Shown: positions 44,413 to 53,623, counted from the first letter of the stretch. The stretch: DNA of 61,315 nt from a bacterium (GCA_024275095.1 JAJRZV010000072.1:1-61315), one strand, 5' to 3'. Translations and numbers: made by a program. The notes: generated by a model from the sequence alone, not told the origin.

Positions 44413-45751
44413 TAATTCCAAGATTTTTCAATGCAGTAAGATACCTATCTTCTGAAGATACGATAATTGCTTCCATGATGTTGTCCTCGTTCGAGGGCAG
44501 ATTGGTCAGTATTTCGTCCAAGCTTAGATTTGTCCAGTAAACGTCAGTTTGATATGCAACAGCTGGAGAAAGACTTGCAATTGGATTGTATGGAATAGGG
44601 ATTTCAGGTTCTTCTGCCGGTGGGCTGATTTCTTCTATGATCCACCAATCCAGTCCCCCTCCTGTAATGTGAAGGATGATGCTGGCGGCTTTTACGGGTG
44701 CGGAGGTGCTCAGCGTGTAGTTTGAGTAATCCATATCTTTGGGTGGTACTTTAAATACGAGTTCCCTGGTAATACTGCTTGATGTTACAGCGGTGGGGTC
44801 TATCTTGGATGCAAGGATAGAGTAGAGCACAATATTGCCGTTCGGCGCGAACTTCAGCACTCCGATCATGCTGAATACAGGATTGAGATTTGACAGAGAG
44901 GCGAAAGCATCCTTTGGCGGCATGCTCAGTTGTACGCTTGCCCCCTGTCCAGAGGTGGAGAGAGGCTGCTCTTCAAATTTGAGATTTACATTTGCCAGTC
45001 CCCTGAGGCTGAGCGTTGTGTAGAAGGTCAATTTTTTTGCACTGGTAGGCGATTCTTTTTCAAGGAAGACATTGTTGCGGAGCACTACGCTGAATTCGTC
45101 GTCCAGCCTGAAGGGGGGAGTGTTCGCCGGCAGACCTTCAGGAGAAACAGATGAATAGTAAGTAAAAAGGTGGGCAGTACCACCCGCCGGTGACCTGGTG
45201 AACGCGATCAGGGCCACGTTGGAGTTTTCCGTGGGATAGAAGTAGCCGGTAATGTATGCAGTGGTACCGAGTGTGTACGAGGTGAGCTGTTCTGAATAGG
45301 GTCCTGGAAGGGTGGATACAAATATCAAGTCGTTGCCTATAGCATTTTTGTCAGCGGTGAGCTTTATGGGAAATGTCAGCACTTTGGGTGAACAGGAAGA
45401 TGTATCAAATCCATAGCGAATGTTGAGCTGTTTTTTTTCGCTGACGATGGTGTAAATCGCTCCATTGGGCGCGGTAAAGCTCAGGGCATAACGTTTAAAG
45501 GAAGATTTAAATTCAGCCAAGCCATTACTATTCGTTGAAGCAGTGCTTGTTTCACCGGATGATGCAGTTTTATAATCCCCCGCAAGAGCCATGTAAAAAG
45601 TGCCCTGTGCAGGCGAATTGCAGTGATCGGAAAGGGTTACTTCCACAGGTAAAGGCAACAAAACATTATCTGGAATTTTCTTTCCGCAAGAATATACAAA
45701 AGCCGTTGTTGAAATAACTACCAGAGCCGTAACAGTTAATCTCTGTTTCAT
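44405..45751 (-). CDS. lipoprotein of unknown function
   Basis: A 448-residue predicted lipoprotein: basic start, hydrophobic segment and lipobox AFVYSC (Cys22). The mature part is Ser/Thr-rich, mostly beta by pattern, with cysteines early (DHCNSPAQGTF and SCSPKVLTF), and I recognise no domain. A start at 45751 fits the signal peptide; the open frame extends ten codons further upstream. It stands alone, convergent to fabF and divergent from the PhaC-like gene. An envelope role is inferred only from the lipobox. Confidence 0.8.
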   Translation of the reverse strand: MKQRLTVTALVVISTTAFVYSCGKKIPDNVLLPLPVEVTLSDHCNSPAQGTFYMALAGDYKTASSGETSTASTNSNGLAEFKSSFKRYALSFTAPNGAIYTIVSEKKQLNIRYGFDTSSCSPKVLTFPIKLTADKNAIGNDLIFVSTLPGPYSEQLTSYTLGTTAYITGYFYPTENSNVALIAFTRSPAGGTAHLFTYYSSVSPEGLPANTPPFRLDDEFSVVLRNNVFLEKESPTSAKKLTFYTTLSLRGLANVNLKFEEQPLSTSGQGASVQLSMPPKDAFASLSNLNPVFSMIGVLKFAPNGNIVLYSILASKIDPTAVTSSSITRELVFKVPPKDMDYSNYTLSTSAPVKAASIILHITGGGLDWWIIEEISPPAEEPEIPIPYNPIASLSPAVAYQTDVYWTNLSLDEILTNLPSNEDNIMEAIIVSSEDRYLTALKNLGIKP

Positions 45752-45838
45752 GACTTCATCCTCCCTCAAGTGGTAATGCAAAATATATCTTTCATTCTCC
45801 CATTTTACCGCTTAATGTTCAATCCATAAGAATGTATA

Positions 45839-45859
45839 CCCCTTTAAAGGACTAAGGGG
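45839..45859. repeat. short inverted repeat between divergent genes
   Basis: CCCCTT (45839-45844) and AAGGGG (45854-45859) form a six-base inverted repeat with a nine-base spacer between the lipoprotein gene and the PhaC-like gene, about 40 bases before the latter's start. It could be an operator or an RNA hairpin. Confidence 0.3.
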
Positions 45860-45897
45860 CTTGTGAGATAATCTGGTAGAATGTTTCAGGAGGGTAT

Positions 45898-46965
45898 ATG
45901 AATTTTTTGTCGAACAATTTCAAACGTCTTGTTCACGGTGGTGAGAAGCTGGTTCTTGGTAATCTTGCCCCACCTGTAAGGACTCCTCATCACGTGATTC
46001 ACTGGTGGGGCAAAAACAGGGTGATTCATTTTTTTCCTCTTCAAGAAATTCTTTATCAGGTTCCTCTGGTGATTATTCCACCGTTGATGGTTAAGCCCGA
46101 TATATTTGACCTTCATCCAGGTCATTCAATGGTTGGTTACCTTATAAAAAAGGGTTTTGACGTGTTCCTCGTTGACTTTGGTGTTCCTGACTCGAGTGAT
46201 AAAAACATTACTGTGGACGATTACGTGGATGATTTCATTCGTACGGGAGTAAAGAAAGTAAAGGAATACGCGAGAATGGATAAGGTTTCACTTCTCGGCT
46301 GGAGCATGGGTGGCATCATGATTGTACTTTATACTTCGCTTTATAACGACGACGGACACGTCAAAAATGCGGTGATAATGGGCTCTCCTGTTGATTACAG
46401 CAAAATGTTCCCGATAAACCTTATGGCGAAGGCAGGTGGCATATTTGTTGAGCCTGCCATGAAGGTGATGGGCAATATCCCTGGATTCATGTCTTCACTG
46501 GCCTTTAAGATGTCTTCACCGCTGGGTCGTTTGAGGAGGTACCTTCAGTTGCTTTATCACATGCATGACCGCGAGTGGGTGGAGGCTTATGAAAAGGTGG
46601 AAGAGTGGATTGACGGTTTTATTCCATATCCGGGCGAGGCTTTTAAAAAGTTTGTTCTTGAATTTATCAAAGATGACCGCCTGAAGGATGGCCGGCTTAC
46701 CATTCGGGATAATCCAGTGATTCTCAAACGCTTTAAAGCCAGCCTTCTTATTGTCGCAGGTGATACTGACTGGATTGCTCCGGCCGATTCCTGCACCGCA
46801 CTGGCTGAAATGGTATCCAGTAAGGACATTTCCATACTAAGGGTTCCTCTCGGTCACCTTGGTATGGTGGCAGGACACCGCGCGCCAGAAGAGGTGTGGG
46901 AAAAACTTGTGCTCTGGCTCTCCAGTCGTTCGGGTAAACGCGTGCACAGACAATATGAGGTGTGA
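45898..46965 (+). CDS. PhaC-like alpha/beta hydrolase with Ser nucleophile
   Basis: A 355-residue protein with the shape of class III PHA synthase (PhaC): VIIPPLMVKPDIFDL, then YLIKKGFDVFLVDFG, the nucleophile elbow LLGWSMGG, GSPVDYSKMFP, the Asp in AGDTDWIAPADS and the His in PLGHLGMVAGHRAP. True PHA synthases carry Cys in G-x-C-x-G; here position 136 is Ser, so polymerisation is unlikely by the known mechanism and an esterase or acyltransferase role is more plausible. No phasin, phaE or phaA/B gene is nearby. It has a strong aggagggt ribosome site. Confidence 0.85.
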   Translation: MNFLSNNFKRLVHGGEKLVLGNLAPPVRTPHHVIHWWGKNRVIHFFPLQEILYQVPLVIIPPLMVKPDIFDLHPGHSMVGYLIKKGFDVFLVDFGVPDSSDKNITVDDYVDDFIRTGVKKVKEYARMDKVSLLGWSMGGIMIVLYTSLYNDDGHVKNAVIMGSPVDYSKMFPINLMAKAGGIFVEPAMKVMGNIPGFMSSLAFKMSSPLGRLRRYLQLLYHMHDREWVEAYEKVEEWIDGFIPYPGEAFKKFVLEFIKDDRLKDGRLTIRDNPVILKRFKASLLIVAGDTDWIAPADSCTALAEMVSSKDISILRVPLGHLGMVAGHRAPEEVWEKLVLWLSSRSGKRVHRQYEV

Positions 46966-47010
46966 CCGGAAGGCAAATCAATATACAGTGTTGTGAAACA
47001 GGGGGGTTGA

Positions 47011-47739
47011 ATGCATGAAAGCGGAGTTAATTTTGCTATAGCGGTGGTGGGTGGCATTTTGTCGTTTCTTTCACCATGCGTTCTTCCGCTGGTTCCAGGT
47101 TATATTTCCTATATAACCGGTATGAGTCTGGAAGAGCTTACGGCATCCGACAGCCGCCATTTTTACATGAAGGTGCTTTACAACAGCGTCGCGTTTGTTG
47201 TCGGTTTTTCAATCGTATTTATAGCGCTTGGAGCCGGAGCCACGTCAATCAGTCGCTTTCTTATACGGCATATGAAACTATTTTCAACTCTCGCCGGAAT
47301 TATTATTTTTATTTTCGGCCTTCATCTTGCCGGTGTAATCACCATACCCTTCCTTCTGCGTGAAAGAAGAGTTCAGTACTCCAGTGTTGGGGCCGGCCTG
47401 GCCGGGTCTTTTCTCATCGGGTTCTTTTTCGCTTTTGGCTGGACCCCCTGCGTTGGTCCCATCCTTGCCGCCATCCTTGCGATGGCAGCACAGGAAGAAA
47501 GCATGTGGAAGGGCATCTGGCTTCTTTCAGCGTATTCGGCCGGTCTTGGTATACCGTTTATTTTCTCAGCTCTGTTTATAAATTCTTTCTTCACGTTTTT
47601 TGAGGGAATAAAGAAACATCTGCGAAAAATAGAAATCGCTTCCGGTGTGCTCCTCATGCTTGTAGGAGTTCTCATGTTTCTTGACAAGATGTCTTTTCTC
47701 GCGCAGCTTTTTTCAAAGTTTATAGGATTTAGAGGATGA
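47011..47739 (+). CDS. ccdA: cytochrome c biogenesis protein CcdA
   Basis: A 242-residue membrane protein with about six helices that carries reducing electrons from cytoplasmic thioredoxin to the periplasm. The two redox cysteines lie in LSPCVLPLVPGYISYI (helix 1) and FGWTPCVGPILAA (helix 4). The closest visible thioredoxin-like partner, the tlpA-like gene at 12417-13017, is broken. It overlaps the archaemetzincin gene by four bases. Confidence 0.95.
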   Translation: MHESGVNFAIAVVGGILSFLSPCVLPLVPGYISYITGMSLEELTASDSRHFYMKVLYNSVAFVVGFSIVFIALGAGATSISRFLIRHMKLFSTLAGIIIFIFGLHLAGVITIPFLLRERRVQYSSVGAGLAGSFLIGFFFAFGWTPCVGPILAAILAMAAQEESMWKGIWLLSAYSAGLGIPFIFSALFINSFFTFFEGIKKHLRKIEIASGVLLMLVGVLMFLDKMSFLAQLFSKFIGFRG

Positions 47740-48323
47740 AAGTTGCAGTTTTTATGACCTTGCTGCTGTTGAATACCGGTATAAATTCATGGCACGTTGT
47801 TATTTACGCGTTTGAGGGTACGGATGTGCGGGGTTTTGTGTCGCTTGCGGCTCGAATACAGGAAATTGTGGGACTTCCTGTAGTACTGGGTGAGAGAAAA
47901 CTCCACGTGCCTGCTCGGGCATTTGATTTTCACAGGAAGCAGTACAGGGCCGAGGTCATAGCGCAGGAGCTTGTACGCGTGAAGAAATCCCACCAGCTGG
48001 TTCTCGGTATTGCGAATGTGGATATGTATGTGGAGGATCTCAATTTTGTTTTTGGTCTGGCTCTTCCATCGGCGGGGGTGGCGGTGGTGGCGACACCCCG
48101 GCTGTATCCGGAATTCTACGGTGCCTCTTCGGATCAAGCACTTTTTGAGGAACGGCTTCTTAAAGAATGTGTGCACGAACTTGGACACCTGCTTGGACTT
48201 TCGCACTGTCCTGATGTGAAATGTGTCATGCATTTTTCCAACAGCCTGAAAGACACGGATGTAAAAACTCCTTTCTTTTGCAAATCCTGCAGGGAAAAGC
48301 TGAAATCGCTGCGCATTTTTTGA
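47736..48323 (+). CDS. archaemetzincin-like metalloprotease
   Basis: A 195-residue metzincin (peptidase M54-like). The zinc site is HELGHLLGLSHC followed by CVMHFSNSL (HExxHxxGxxH and the Met-turn), and two more cysteine pairs end the protein (FFCKSCREKL), as in archaemetzincins with a second, structural zinc. The fold's first strand begins at VVIYAFEGTD. The first 18 residues are hydrophobic and could be a signal peptide, whereas archaemetzincins are usually cytosolic. Substrates are unknown. It is translationally coupled to ccdA. Confidence 0.88.
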   Translation: MKVAVFMTLLLLNTGINSWHVVIYAFEGTDVRGFVSLAARIQEIVGLPVVLGERKLHVPARAFDFHRKQYRAEVIAQELVRVKKSHQLVLGIANVDMYVEDLNFVFGLALPSAGVAVVATPRLYPEFYGASSDQALFEERLLKECVHELGHLLGLSHCPDVKCVMHFSNSLKDTDVKTPFFCKSCREKLKSLRIF

Positions 48324-48397
48324 AGGGAGCCGTTATTTTTTCTTGCTTTTGTGTTGAAAGGCCGGCTACCATTAAAAAAAATTATCAAGGGGGTGCC

Positions 48398-48901
48398 ATG
48401 AAAACAATGATAGTTCGTTTTCTGGAAGAAGCTTTTGCGGGGGAGAGTCAGGCACACATGAAGTATCTGGTTTTTGCCCAGCAGGCAGAAAAGGAAGGTT
48501 TTTCGAATGTGGCACGACTTTTCAGAGCCATCGCTTTTGCAGAACAGGTTCACGCGACAAACCATCTCAGAACACTTGGGCTGATTAAAAGGAGCCTTGG
48601 GAATCTGGAGGCGGCTGCAGAGGGAGAGAGTTTTGAGATAGAGGATATGTATCCAGCTTATATTGCCGCAGCGCACGCCCAGGAAGAGCAGAAGGCAGAA
48701 AGAACTTTCAATTATGCACTTGAAGCGGAAAAAATACATTTTCAAATGTATGAAAGAGCTAAGGATCAGGTAATGGAAGGCAAAGACGTTGACATAGGCG
48801 ATATTTATATCTGTGAGCTGTGTGGTTACACTGCCGAAGGGTCTTCTCCTGAGAGGTGTCCCGTCTGCGGAGCGACCAGGAAAAAGTTCAGAAAATTTTA
48901 G
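48398..48901 (+). CDS. rbr: rubrerythrin
   Basis: A 167-residue peroxide reductase of anaerobes. The ferritin-like diiron domain has EAFAGESQAHMKY, FAEQVHATNHL, AHAQEEQKAERTF and AEKIHFQMYERA. A C-terminal rubredoxin-like FeS4 site is formed by CELCGY and CPVCGA. The ATG at 48398 has an aagggggtg site upstream. A decayed rubredoxin gene follows, its usual electron-donor partner. Confidence 0.95.
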   Translation: MKTMIVRFLEEAFAGESQAHMKYLVFAQQAEKEGFSNVARLFRAIAFAEQVHATNHLRTLGLIKRSLGNLEAAAEGESFEIEDMYPAYIAAAHAQEEQKAERTFNYALEAEKIHFQMYERAKDQVMEGKDVDIGDIYICELCGYTAEGSSPERCPVCGATRKKFRKF

Positions 48902-48913
48902 AGGGCTATAACA

Positions 48914-49100
48914 ATGGACGGGTACAGGTGTACTTTTATAATATTATATTTACGACCCGGAAAAGGGTGACCCTGGCCCATCTTCTACAGTTGCATTCCA
49001 AAAGTTTTTACAAATCAATGTGTTATGAGTACACGATTTCCTTTTGGCACCACAGTTCTCTGTGCGGGAAAGAACGGGTGTTTATTTAGTTTTCTTTCTC
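48914..49100 (+). pseudogene. rubredoxin remnant
   Basis: From the ATG at 48914 the reading is MDGYRCT. After a frame change it is YIYDPEKGDPG, a nearly perfect rubredoxin core (usual CxxCGYIYDPxxGDP). Further on, in another frame, LCAGKNGC recalls the second CPVCGxGK motif. The first CxxC has only one cysteine left. The region then runs on for about 70 bases with nothing recognisable before the next gene. Confidence 0.6.
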
Positions 49101-49172
49101 CAGAGGTATTAAAGAAGATGGCGGTGTCACTCCCACAGCAGTGAATGCGTTGGCCCAGGAAAGATATCTTAC

Positions 49173-50153
49173 TTAAAAATTAATCGAAACGCCGAGGCCG
49201 CCGTAAGGCCGCACCATTTCCGAGGTTCTACCTCCGGCACCTGCTTTTATCATAAGCCCGACGCCGGGGGTAAACAGGTGTTCCAGGCCCACACCAAATC
49301 TCACTCCCATCTTTCCGCCCTTTGGAAGGTTTTCTGCGATGGTCTCACCGAACATTCTCCACTTGCTGGTCAACGGGGTTGAAAGCATGATGAGCACCTT
49401 ACCTCCAACATAAGAGGCAATGTATCCACCAACGGTCAAATGGGTGCCGAGATCAGAACCGATTGTGACCCGGCCGTCCACACCCACACCAAAACCGTCA
49501 GGATTCAAACCCATTTGAATGGCAAAGGCACAGGTAAAATATTCAATGCCCAATTTCACATCAGCAAAGCCGTAATAGTAATTGATGTTAGCCGTCTCAG
49601 TATATCCTCCGTTTAATCCTCCGATACCCATTCTTACACCAAAGGCATACCCTTTAACCTGAAGATACATAAAATCAGTCTCATAACGTACATACCAGTC
49701 GCTCGCGTTCTCGCGCTCGCCATAGTCAACAACCTCTGTCCATATTTCCACGCGTTTGTAAACCTTTGCTTGACCCCTGTATTTCTTTTTCACCTTCCGG
49801 GCCCAGCGTTCCTGAAGCATCACAATATCTCCCTCGTGTATATCCGCTGTTCGTGTGTTTCCAACAGGCACAGCAATAGAAAATTCATCTCCTGGAACCT
49901 TCACCTGAAGAGTACCAACCGGGATTTTACTCTTCAGGACCTTTCCCGTTACCGGGTGGGTGACTTCCTCAATCCTCAACACATTGAGAATGGCACCTGC
50001 AACAACACCGTCATAACGTGTCAGGTCAACTATAACGCTGTTTTCTTTAACCTTTAATACATACCCCATGTCCTTGGGAACCTTTTCCTCTGCACCCACG
50101 CTTCCTGAAAAAAACATAAAAACAATTATCCCTCCTATTACTCTGCTGAACAT
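49173..50153 (-). CDS. outer-membrane beta-barrel protein with an SH3-like N-terminal part
   Basis: A 326-residue envelope protein. A signal peptide (1 to about 21, ending SVGA) precedes a small beta domain with MGYVLKVKENSVIVDLTRYDG and TGKVLKSKIPVGTLQV, resembling FlgT-type or SH3-like modules. The C-terminal 200 residues are Gly/aromatic-rich amphipathic strands ending GLGVSINF (terminal Phe), a beta-barrel signature. The start at 50153 gives the signal peptide; the open frame runs 20 codons further upstream. Function is unknown. Confidence 0.8.
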   Translation of the reverse strand: MFSRVIGGIIVFMFFSGSVGAEEKVPKDMGYVLKVKENSVIVDLTRYDGVVAGAILNVLRIEEVTHPVTGKVLKSKIPVGTLQVKVPGDEFSIAVPVGNTRTADIHEGDIVMLQERWARKVKKKYRGQAKVYKRVEIWTEVVDYGERENASDWYVRYETDFMYLQVKGYAFGVRMGIGGLNGGYTETANINYYYGFADVKLGIEYFTCAFAIQMGLNPDGFGVGVDGRVTIGSDLGTHLTVGGYIASYVGGKVLIMLSTPLTSKWRMFGETIAENLPKGGKMGVRFGVGLEHLFTPGVGLMIKAGAGGRTSEMVRPYGGLGVSINF

Positions 50154-50307
50154 ATTTCTCTCCCCTTTTTGGATTCTTATGAATATTTTACTGATATAAT
50201 TTCTGTAATTCAAAAAACATATTATGAGTTACTCATGCTCCATTCCTTGTTGAAAGAAGTTGTGTTCATTTGACTTTAATGGGAGCTGACCTTCAAAATA
50301 AAGTGCC

Positions 50308-51336
50308 ATGACCGGTCGCGAAAGATTTGTCTGCGCTCTTCACCGTAAACCAGCGGATGCCACGCCTGTATGGTTCATGCGACAGGCGGGAAGATTCCTT
50401 CCAGAATACCGGGCCCTCAGGGAGCGTTATGACTTTCTCACGTCGTGCCACGAACCTGACCTCATTGTTGAAATTACTCTTCAGCCTTTAAAACGCCTGG
50501 ATGTGGATGCAGCCATTGTTTTTTCCGATATACTTCTACCCCTGGAATACATGGGCGTAAAGTTTGATATTGTGGAAAATCGGGGACCAGTCATTGAAAG
50601 CCCCATCAGGACACCCGAAGACGTGGAAAAAATCCACTCCTTCAACCCCGCGGAACAAATGAATTTTCTTGGAGAAGCACTGAAACACCTGCGCCAGGAG
50701 CTCGGAGACGAAAAAGCCCTTCTCGGTTTCACAGGAGCACCCTTCACGCTTGCATCTTATCTTATCGAAGGCGGCCACTCCCGTGATCACGCTCTAACCA
50801 AGAAATTCATGTATCAGAACCCTCAAGCCTGGGAAAAACTCATGAAAAAACTTACGGATGTGATTTCTAAATACGTGGAGTTTCAGGCAACCTGTGGTGT
50901 AGATGCGGTTCAAATATTTGATTCGTGGGCAGGATTTCTCGCGCCGGATGATTACGAGGAGTTTGTAAAACCTTACATGGAAAAAATCTTTTCTCACTCA
51001 CCCGTACCTACCATTAACTTCTCTACGGGGACGGGAGGATACATCGAGACCATCGCATCCTCTGGAGGCGACGTGATAGGGGTGGACTGGCGCATTCGTT
51101 TGAACGACGCATGGCAGAGAGTGGGGCCTGATAAGGGAATTCAGGGAAACCTCGACCCGGCTGCAATGCTCGCCGAGAAACGTACATTAGAAGCCAGGGT
51201 AAAACGAATCCTCCATCAAGCAAACGGCAGGCCAGGGCATATATTCAATCTGGGACACGGCATCCTGCCGACAACTCCTGTTGAAAATGCACAATTTGTA
51301 GTGGAGCTGGTTCACCAGCTTACCTCCGGCAAATAA
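50308..51336 (+). CDS. hemE: uroporphyrinogen decarboxylase
   Basis: Decarboxylates uroporphyrinogen III to coproporphyrinogen III. The 342-residue protein has the signature PVWFMRQAGRFLPEYR, the Asp in AIVFSDILLP, GFTGAPFTLASYLIEG and FNLGHGILPTTPVEN. The stop overlaps the hemH start (TAATG). It heads a hemE-hemH-hemY operon. Confidence 0.97.
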   Translation: MTGRERFVCALHRKPADATPVWFMRQAGRFLPEYRALRERYDFLTSCHEPDLIVEITLQPLKRLDVDAAIVFSDILLPLEYMGVKFDIVENRGPVIESPIRTPEDVEKIHSFNPAEQMNFLGEALKHLRQELGDEKALLGFTGAPFTLASYLIEGGHSRDHALTKKFMYQNPQAWEKLMKKLTDVISKYVEFQATCGVDAVQIFDSWAGFLAPDDYEEFVKPYMEKIFSHSPVPTINFSTGTGGYIETIASSGGDVIGVDWRIRLNDAWQRVGPDKGIQGNLDPAAMLAEKRTLEARVKRILHQANGRPGHIFNLGHGILPTTPVENAQFVVELVHQLTSGK

Positions 51337-52217
51337 TGCCAGAAAAAATTGAGCTTCTGTTCTTTATCCACGGAGCACCGGAAAAAATCAATGATGTGCC
51401 TACCTTTGTAAAAAACATTCTGGGAACACGCGCAACCGAAAGCGTCATTAGAGAGAATGTTAAAAGATATAAAACCATCGGAGGTTCTCCGCACGCACGC
51501 ATATCCCGCTTGCAGGCAACTCAACTGGAGAAATATCTTGCTGCGAGGGGAGTCAATACCTACGTCCACCTGGTTGCACTTCACTGGAACCCGCGGCTCA
51601 AGGATGTCAGGAAATACATAAAAGATTCTATCGTTGTTTTCGTGTCCACCCTGCTCCACACAAAAGCGGTGCTCGTACCCTACGAAAAAGAGCTCAAAGA
51701 TGCAGAAATACTCTACAGTATTGCAGCCCCATTCCACCGCGACGAAAGATTGATTCGCTATCTTGCAAAGCGGTTGAAAAAACAGGCTAAGGAAGATGCT
51801 TTTGTGATTTTCACTGTGCACAGCCTGCCCGGTAAATTTCCGGGGGCTGAGGAATATGCAGAAGAGGCTCACCGGTTGGCTCGTATCGTGGCACATGATG
51901 CGGGAGTGAAAAACTTTCACTTGGCTTTTCAGAGTGCTCCCCCTGGAGCAAGCGGCTGGCTCCGGCCATCTGTAAAAGAGGTGCTAAACGCGACTCTCTC
52001 GCGGCATCGTGTTAAAATGCACATTGTTTTTATGAACCTGAATTTTTGTACAGAAAACGCTGAGACTCTTTACGACCTCGACGTTGCAGCAAAAGAAGAA
52101 GTGGAAAATAAAGGCTTTGCTTACTCGCGTATCCCCCAGCCCAACGATGACAGCGAATTTATCCACATAATCGGCGACTTCACTCTGGAACACATCAGGA
52201 GGCATTTTCAGCGATGA
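51336..52217 (+). CDS. hemH: ferrochelatase
   Basis: Inserts Fe2+ into a porphyrin. The 293-residue protein is divergent: GGSPHARISRLQ at the start, the metal-site His in FTVHSLPGKFPG, AFQSAPPGASGWLRPS in place of the usual YQSRxGxxxWLxP, and the Glu in ENAETLYDLDVAA. Length is slightly short. Whether it takes protoporphyrin IX or coproporphyrin III cannot be read. It is coupled to hemE and hemY by overlaps. Confidence 0.9.
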   Translation: MPEKIELLFFIHGAPEKINDVPTFVKNILGTRATESVIRENVKRYKTIGGSPHARISRLQATQLEKYLAARGVNTYVHLVALHWNPRLKDVRKYIKDSIVVFVSTLLHTKAVLVPYEKELKDAEILYSIAAPFHRDERLIRYLAKRLKKQAKEDAFVIFTVHSLPGKFPGAEEYAEEAHRLARIVAHDAGVKNFHLAFQSAPPGASGWLRPSVKEVLNATLSRHRVKMHIVFMNLNFCTENAETLYDLDVAAKEEVENKGFAYSRIPQPNDDSEFIHIIGDFTLEHIRRHFQR

Positions 52218-53617
52218 AGAAGCCCCATATCGTTGTGGTGGGTGGCGGGATTGCAGGACTTGCAACCTGTTACTTTTTAACCCAGCGGTCAGGCCAATCC
52301 CCCGTTCAGGTTACACTCCTGGAGAAAGGGTCCAGGCTGGGCGGCAACATCTGGACAGAATATCCTGATGGATTTGTGGTGGAAGCAGGACCTGACTGCT
52401 TTATTGCAGAAAAGCCCTGGGCCGCGCAACTTGTTCGGGAGATAGGCCTGGGCGATGAAATTATCGGAACCATCCCCGAAAACAACCACACATACATTCT
52501 TTCCCGGGGACGCCTGCACCCTTTACCAGAAGGTTTCATGCTCCTGGTGCCAACCAGAATCTGGCCCTTTATCAAATCGTCACTCATATCTCCCGCGGGA
52601 AAAATCCGTATGCTGCTGGATCTGTTCATTCCACCTTCACCCGAAGGCGATGTAACCCTTGCATCCTTCATCATTCGACGACTCGGCCGCGAAGCCCTGG
52701 AAAAAATAGCAGAGCCCCTCATTGCAGGAATACATGCTGCAGATCCTGCACGCATGAGCCTGAAAGCCACGTTCCCGCGATTTTTAGACCTTGAAAAAAC
52801 ACACGGGAGCCTTATTAAGGGTATGCTCAAACTCCGCAAAAACATGCAGTCTTCACAAAACCGCTCTGCCTTTCTGTCACTGAAACGAGGGCTGTATTCG
52901 CTGGTGGAAAAACTGGAAGAAATTTTACATGCCCAGGGAGTCATTATCCGTAAAGGAGTGGAAGTAAAAGAAGTGACAAAGCTTCAAAATCAATGGTGTC
53001 TCGCAAGTGAACAGGAAACATTTTATGGCGATATATTGATACTTGCACTTCCTGCTCACACCGCGGGTGTGCTGCTGAAAAACGTGCACAGTACGCTTGT
53101 ACAGCAATTGAGCGAAATTCCTTTCACATCCACGGTTACGGTATCCGCCGCGTTCAGAAAATCAGAGACATCGAAAGAGCTGAAAGGATACGGTTTCCTC
53201 GTGCCAGCATCTGAAAATACTCACCTGCTTGCCGCAACATGGACAAGCTCGAAATTTCCTTTTCGTGCCCCTGAAAGCCACCATCTTATCCGGTGCTTTG
53301 GAGGAGGATACAGAAACGAAAACTTTGTGTTCAAAAACGAAGATGAGATTGCTTCTATACTTCTTGAAGAATTCTGCAAGATAATGAACTGGACCGCCCG
53401 ACCTGAATGGATTAAGGTTTATCGCTGGCCCAAAGCAATGCCCCAGTATGAAATAGGACATCAGGACAAAGTAAAACGAATCGAAGAGGTCAGCTCGCGC
53501 GCCGGAGGACTCTTTCTTACAGGCAGTTCTTATAGAGGAATTGGGATCAGCGACTGCATTAGAGATGCCCGGGAAACAGCCTCCAAGGTTTTTTCTTTTC
53601 TTTTAAATGAAAATTAA
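52214..53617 (+). CDS. hemY: oxygen-dependent protoporphyrinogen/coproporphyrinogen oxidase (HemY type)
   Basis: A 467-residue FAD amine-oxidase-fold protein that aromatises the porphyrinogen ring. FAD binding: VVVGGGIAGLATCYFL and LLEKGSRLGGNIWTE, with VVEAGPDCFIAEKPWA; the C-terminal FAD loop is LFLTGSSYRGIGISDCI. EPLIAGIHAADPARMS is a HemY family block. The order hemE-hemH-hemY equals the Bacillus hemEHY operon. Oxygen dependence sits oddly beside the anaerobe-type rubrerythrin. Confidence 0.93.
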   Translation: MKKPHIVVVGGGIAGLATCYFLTQRSGQSPVQVTLLEKGSRLGGNIWTEYPDGFVVEAGPDCFIAEKPWAAQLVREIGLGDEIIGTIPENNHTYILSRGRLHPLPEGFMLLVPTRIWPFIKSSLISPAGKIRMLLDLFIPPSPEGDVTLASFIIRRLGREALEKIAEPLIAGIHAADPARMSLKATFPRFLDLEKTHGSLIKGMLKLRKNMQSSQNRSAFLSLKRGLYSLVEKLEEILHAQGVIIRKGVEVKEVTKLQNQWCLASEQETFYGDILILALPAHTAGVLLKNVHSTLVQQLSEIPFTSTVTVSAAFRKSETSKELKGYGFLVPASENTHLLAATWTSSKFPFRAPESHHLIRCFGGGYRNENFVFKNEDEIASILLEEFCKIMNWTARPEWIKVYRWPKAMPQYEIGHQDKVKRIEEVSSRAGGLFLTGSSYRGIGISDCIRDARETASKVFSFLLNEN

Positions 53618-53623
53618 AGGAGA

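Noticed and set aside
45898-46965. Class III PHA synthase PhaC
   Set aside because: The obligate active-site Cys is Ser and no phaE or other PHA gene is near.
48960-49089. Similarity of GTTVLCAGKNG to an HslV N-terminus
   Set aside because: Only about ten residues match, and the position just after YIYDPEKGDPG and next to rubrerythrin is better explained by a rubredoxin remnant.
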